The position numbers and the translations under genes are program-made. Under the pieces are notes generated by a model, which did no database searches, was not told the origin of the DNA, and saw only the letters and a list, made by a program, of their open reading frames with translations. A DNA stretch of 64,000 bases from the NCBI GenBank assembly GCA_016124585.1, contig WGNL01000026.1:1-64000 (forward strand). The letters are read 5' to 3'. Positions 63,087-64,000 of this stretch are shown here, piece by piece. The DNA is from Bacteroidota bacterium. Lineage in GTDB: Bacteria; Bacteroidota; Bacteroidia; Chitinophagales; Saprospiraceae. Numbering within the stretch: position 1 is the first letter of the stretch; every line of letters begins with the position of its first letter.

Positions 63087-63122
63087 ATTGTTGAAGTAAA
63101 AAATTCAAAATAAAAGGTAAAG

Positions 63123-63830
63123 TCAAGCGTGGCGTAAGTAAAACACAATCGGAATCACCGCAAAACCAAGAGGGACCAATACCGAATAAGCAGCTCCCAA
63201 GAATTTTATGATTGGGGTATATTTTGGATGATTTAATCCCATGGTTTGGAAAGCCGATTGAAAGCCATGCCAAAGGTGAATGCCAACCACAACCATACAA
63301 ATCACATAGAAAAGCACAAAGCCCAGGCTTGAAAAGGTCCTTTCTACAATGGCATAAAGGTTTCGGACCTCTTTGCCATCAATGTTAACAAGTTCGACTC
63401 CGTACCCTATTTCCCCGTAATGTTGCATTGCCCAAAACTGGATCAGGTGTATAATTATGAAAACAAAAATGACCAAGCCATAAGCCCACATGAATTTAGC
63501 TACACCGGGAGAAGTTTGTGTAGCACGGGTTTTAACTACTGCATAACCTTGTGTGCCTCTGGCTGACCGGTTTTTTGACCAAAGGAAAATTCCTAAAACA
63601 GCGTGTAACAAAATGAAAAAGAAATTGCCCTTTGAAATAAACTGAATCAACGGGTTGTGCCCCATGAATTCAGCATAGGTATTGAAGGCTTTTCCACCGT
63701 CGTCGTGTAATAATTGAAGGTTTCCGGCAAGGTGAACGGCCAGAAAGAGAATCAGAAAAAGTCCTGTCAAGGCCATCAACAGCTTTTTTCCGATGGAGGA
63801 TGTGAGAAATCCGAAAAACCAATTGTTCAT
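63123..63830 (-). CDS. sdhC: Succinate dehydrogenase cytochrome b subunit (b558 type)
   Basis: 235 residues from the ATG at 63830 (MNNWFFGFLTSSIGKKLLMA). Five hydrophobic helices with His residues placed for two haems: AVHLAGNLQLL, ILLHAVLGIFLW, FIIIHLIQFWAM, VVVGIHLWHGFQSAFQTMG. This single-subunit, five-helix layout is the type found in Bacteroidota and Epsilonproteobacteria. It anchors SdhAB and passes electrons to menaquinone. First gene of sdhCAB. Confidence 0.93.
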   Translation of the reverse strand: MNNWFFGFLTSSIGKKLLMALTGLFLILFLAVHLAGNLQLLHDDGGKAFNTYAEFMGHNPLIQFISKGNFFFILLHAVLGIFLWSKNRSARGTQGYAVVKTRATQTSPGVAKFMWAYGLVIFVFIIIHLIQFWAMQHYGEIGYGVELVNIDGKEVRNLYAIVERTFSSLGFVLFYVICMVVVGIHLWHGFQSAFQTMGLNHPKYTPIIKFLGAAYSVLVPLGFAVIPIVFYLRHA

Positions 63831-63891
63831 CTTCAACTTCGTTTTGTTGATTTTAGCGCCATGCAAGCAACTCACCTTACATACCGCCGGG

Positions 63892-63922
63892 CAAATGTAT
63901 CTACTTAAATGATTTTAACAAA
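63892..63922 (-). promoter_or_regulatory. Bacteroidota-type promoter of the sdhCAB operon
   Basis: Read on the minus strand, TTTG (63922-63919) and TACATTTG (63899-63892) are 19 nt apart, an excellent fit to TTTG / TAnnTTTG. The expected start site is near 63885, giving a leader of about 55 nt before sdhC. Confidence 0.65.
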
Positions 63923-64000
63923 AACGAGTTGCTCAGGAAAGCCTGGGTGGTCTTATTTAGAATGGATAAAAATTTGGTTATTGGTAATTGCGGACTATTG

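Overview
The window looks like chromosomal DNA of a Bacteroidota member close to the Saprospiraceae (Haliscomenobacter/Lewinella-like). Evidence: seven large secreted proteins end in type IX secretion (T9SS) C-terminal domains; there are SprB-type repeats and a CHU_C/gliding-type C-terminus; several intergenic regions carry the Bacteroidota promoter pattern TTTG-N18-20-TAnnTTTG; starts rarely have a Shine-Dalgarno; and the succinate dehydrogenase order is sdhC-sdhA-sdhB with a one-subunit cytochrome b. Base composition is moderate (about 40-45 % G+C by eye), except for a strongly GC-rich block inside the giant gene at 2070-6872. No phage, insertion sequence or CRISPR array was seen.

Layout. 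1-2069: the end of a truncated gene, a terminator, a gene-poor stretch with a perfect 33-nt palindrome and a C14 run, and a Cys-rich lipoprotein. 2070-14785: a secretome block with a 1600-aa repeat adhesin (type B sorting domain), a PDZ-only T9SS protein, a GHL10-type glycosidase and two tandem paralogous T9SS proteins. 14905-31738: mostly housekeeping and metabolism (Tat-type class V aminotransferase, slyD, acyl-CoA carboxylase beta subunit, cca and dusB for tRNA maturation, purC, proC, udk), mixed with outer-membrane barrels, lipoproteins and a hybrid TPR histidine kinase whose ATPase domain has lost its glycine boxes. 33397-36420: a T9SS protein with seven new-looking Cys-rich repeats followed by dockerin-like and cohesin-like parts.

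37207-43707 is the most unusual locus. Three co-directional genes encode an EAD11-like plus inactive-STAND-like protein, a MoxR AAA+ ATPase, and a 1435-aa three-helix membrane protein. The last places a vWA-like domain in the cytoplasm and PKD, TPR and FGE-sulfatase-like domains outside. I read this as a membrane-anchored relative of the MoxR/vWA/EAD NTP-dependent conflict systems. Two of its three genes lack an ATG start, and a terminator-like hairpin lies between genes one and two. A discoidin plus clan-A glycosidase gene follows 27 nt later.

43735-64000: DUF4442, DUF2892 and DUF4403 proteins, a four-PDZ T9SS protein, then a tRNA-His(GTG) gene directly ahead of hisS and gmhA. The tRNA has A73 and no encoded G-1, and the HisRS has motif wording like the alphaproteobacterial divergent type, so the two look like a co-evolved noncanonical histidine identity pair. 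A 1994-aa SprB-repeat adhesin (minus strand) follows, and the window ends with the sdhCAB operon. Its promoter is clear, and an 84-bp GGTTGATAAG-type tandem/inverted repeat separates sdhA from sdhB.
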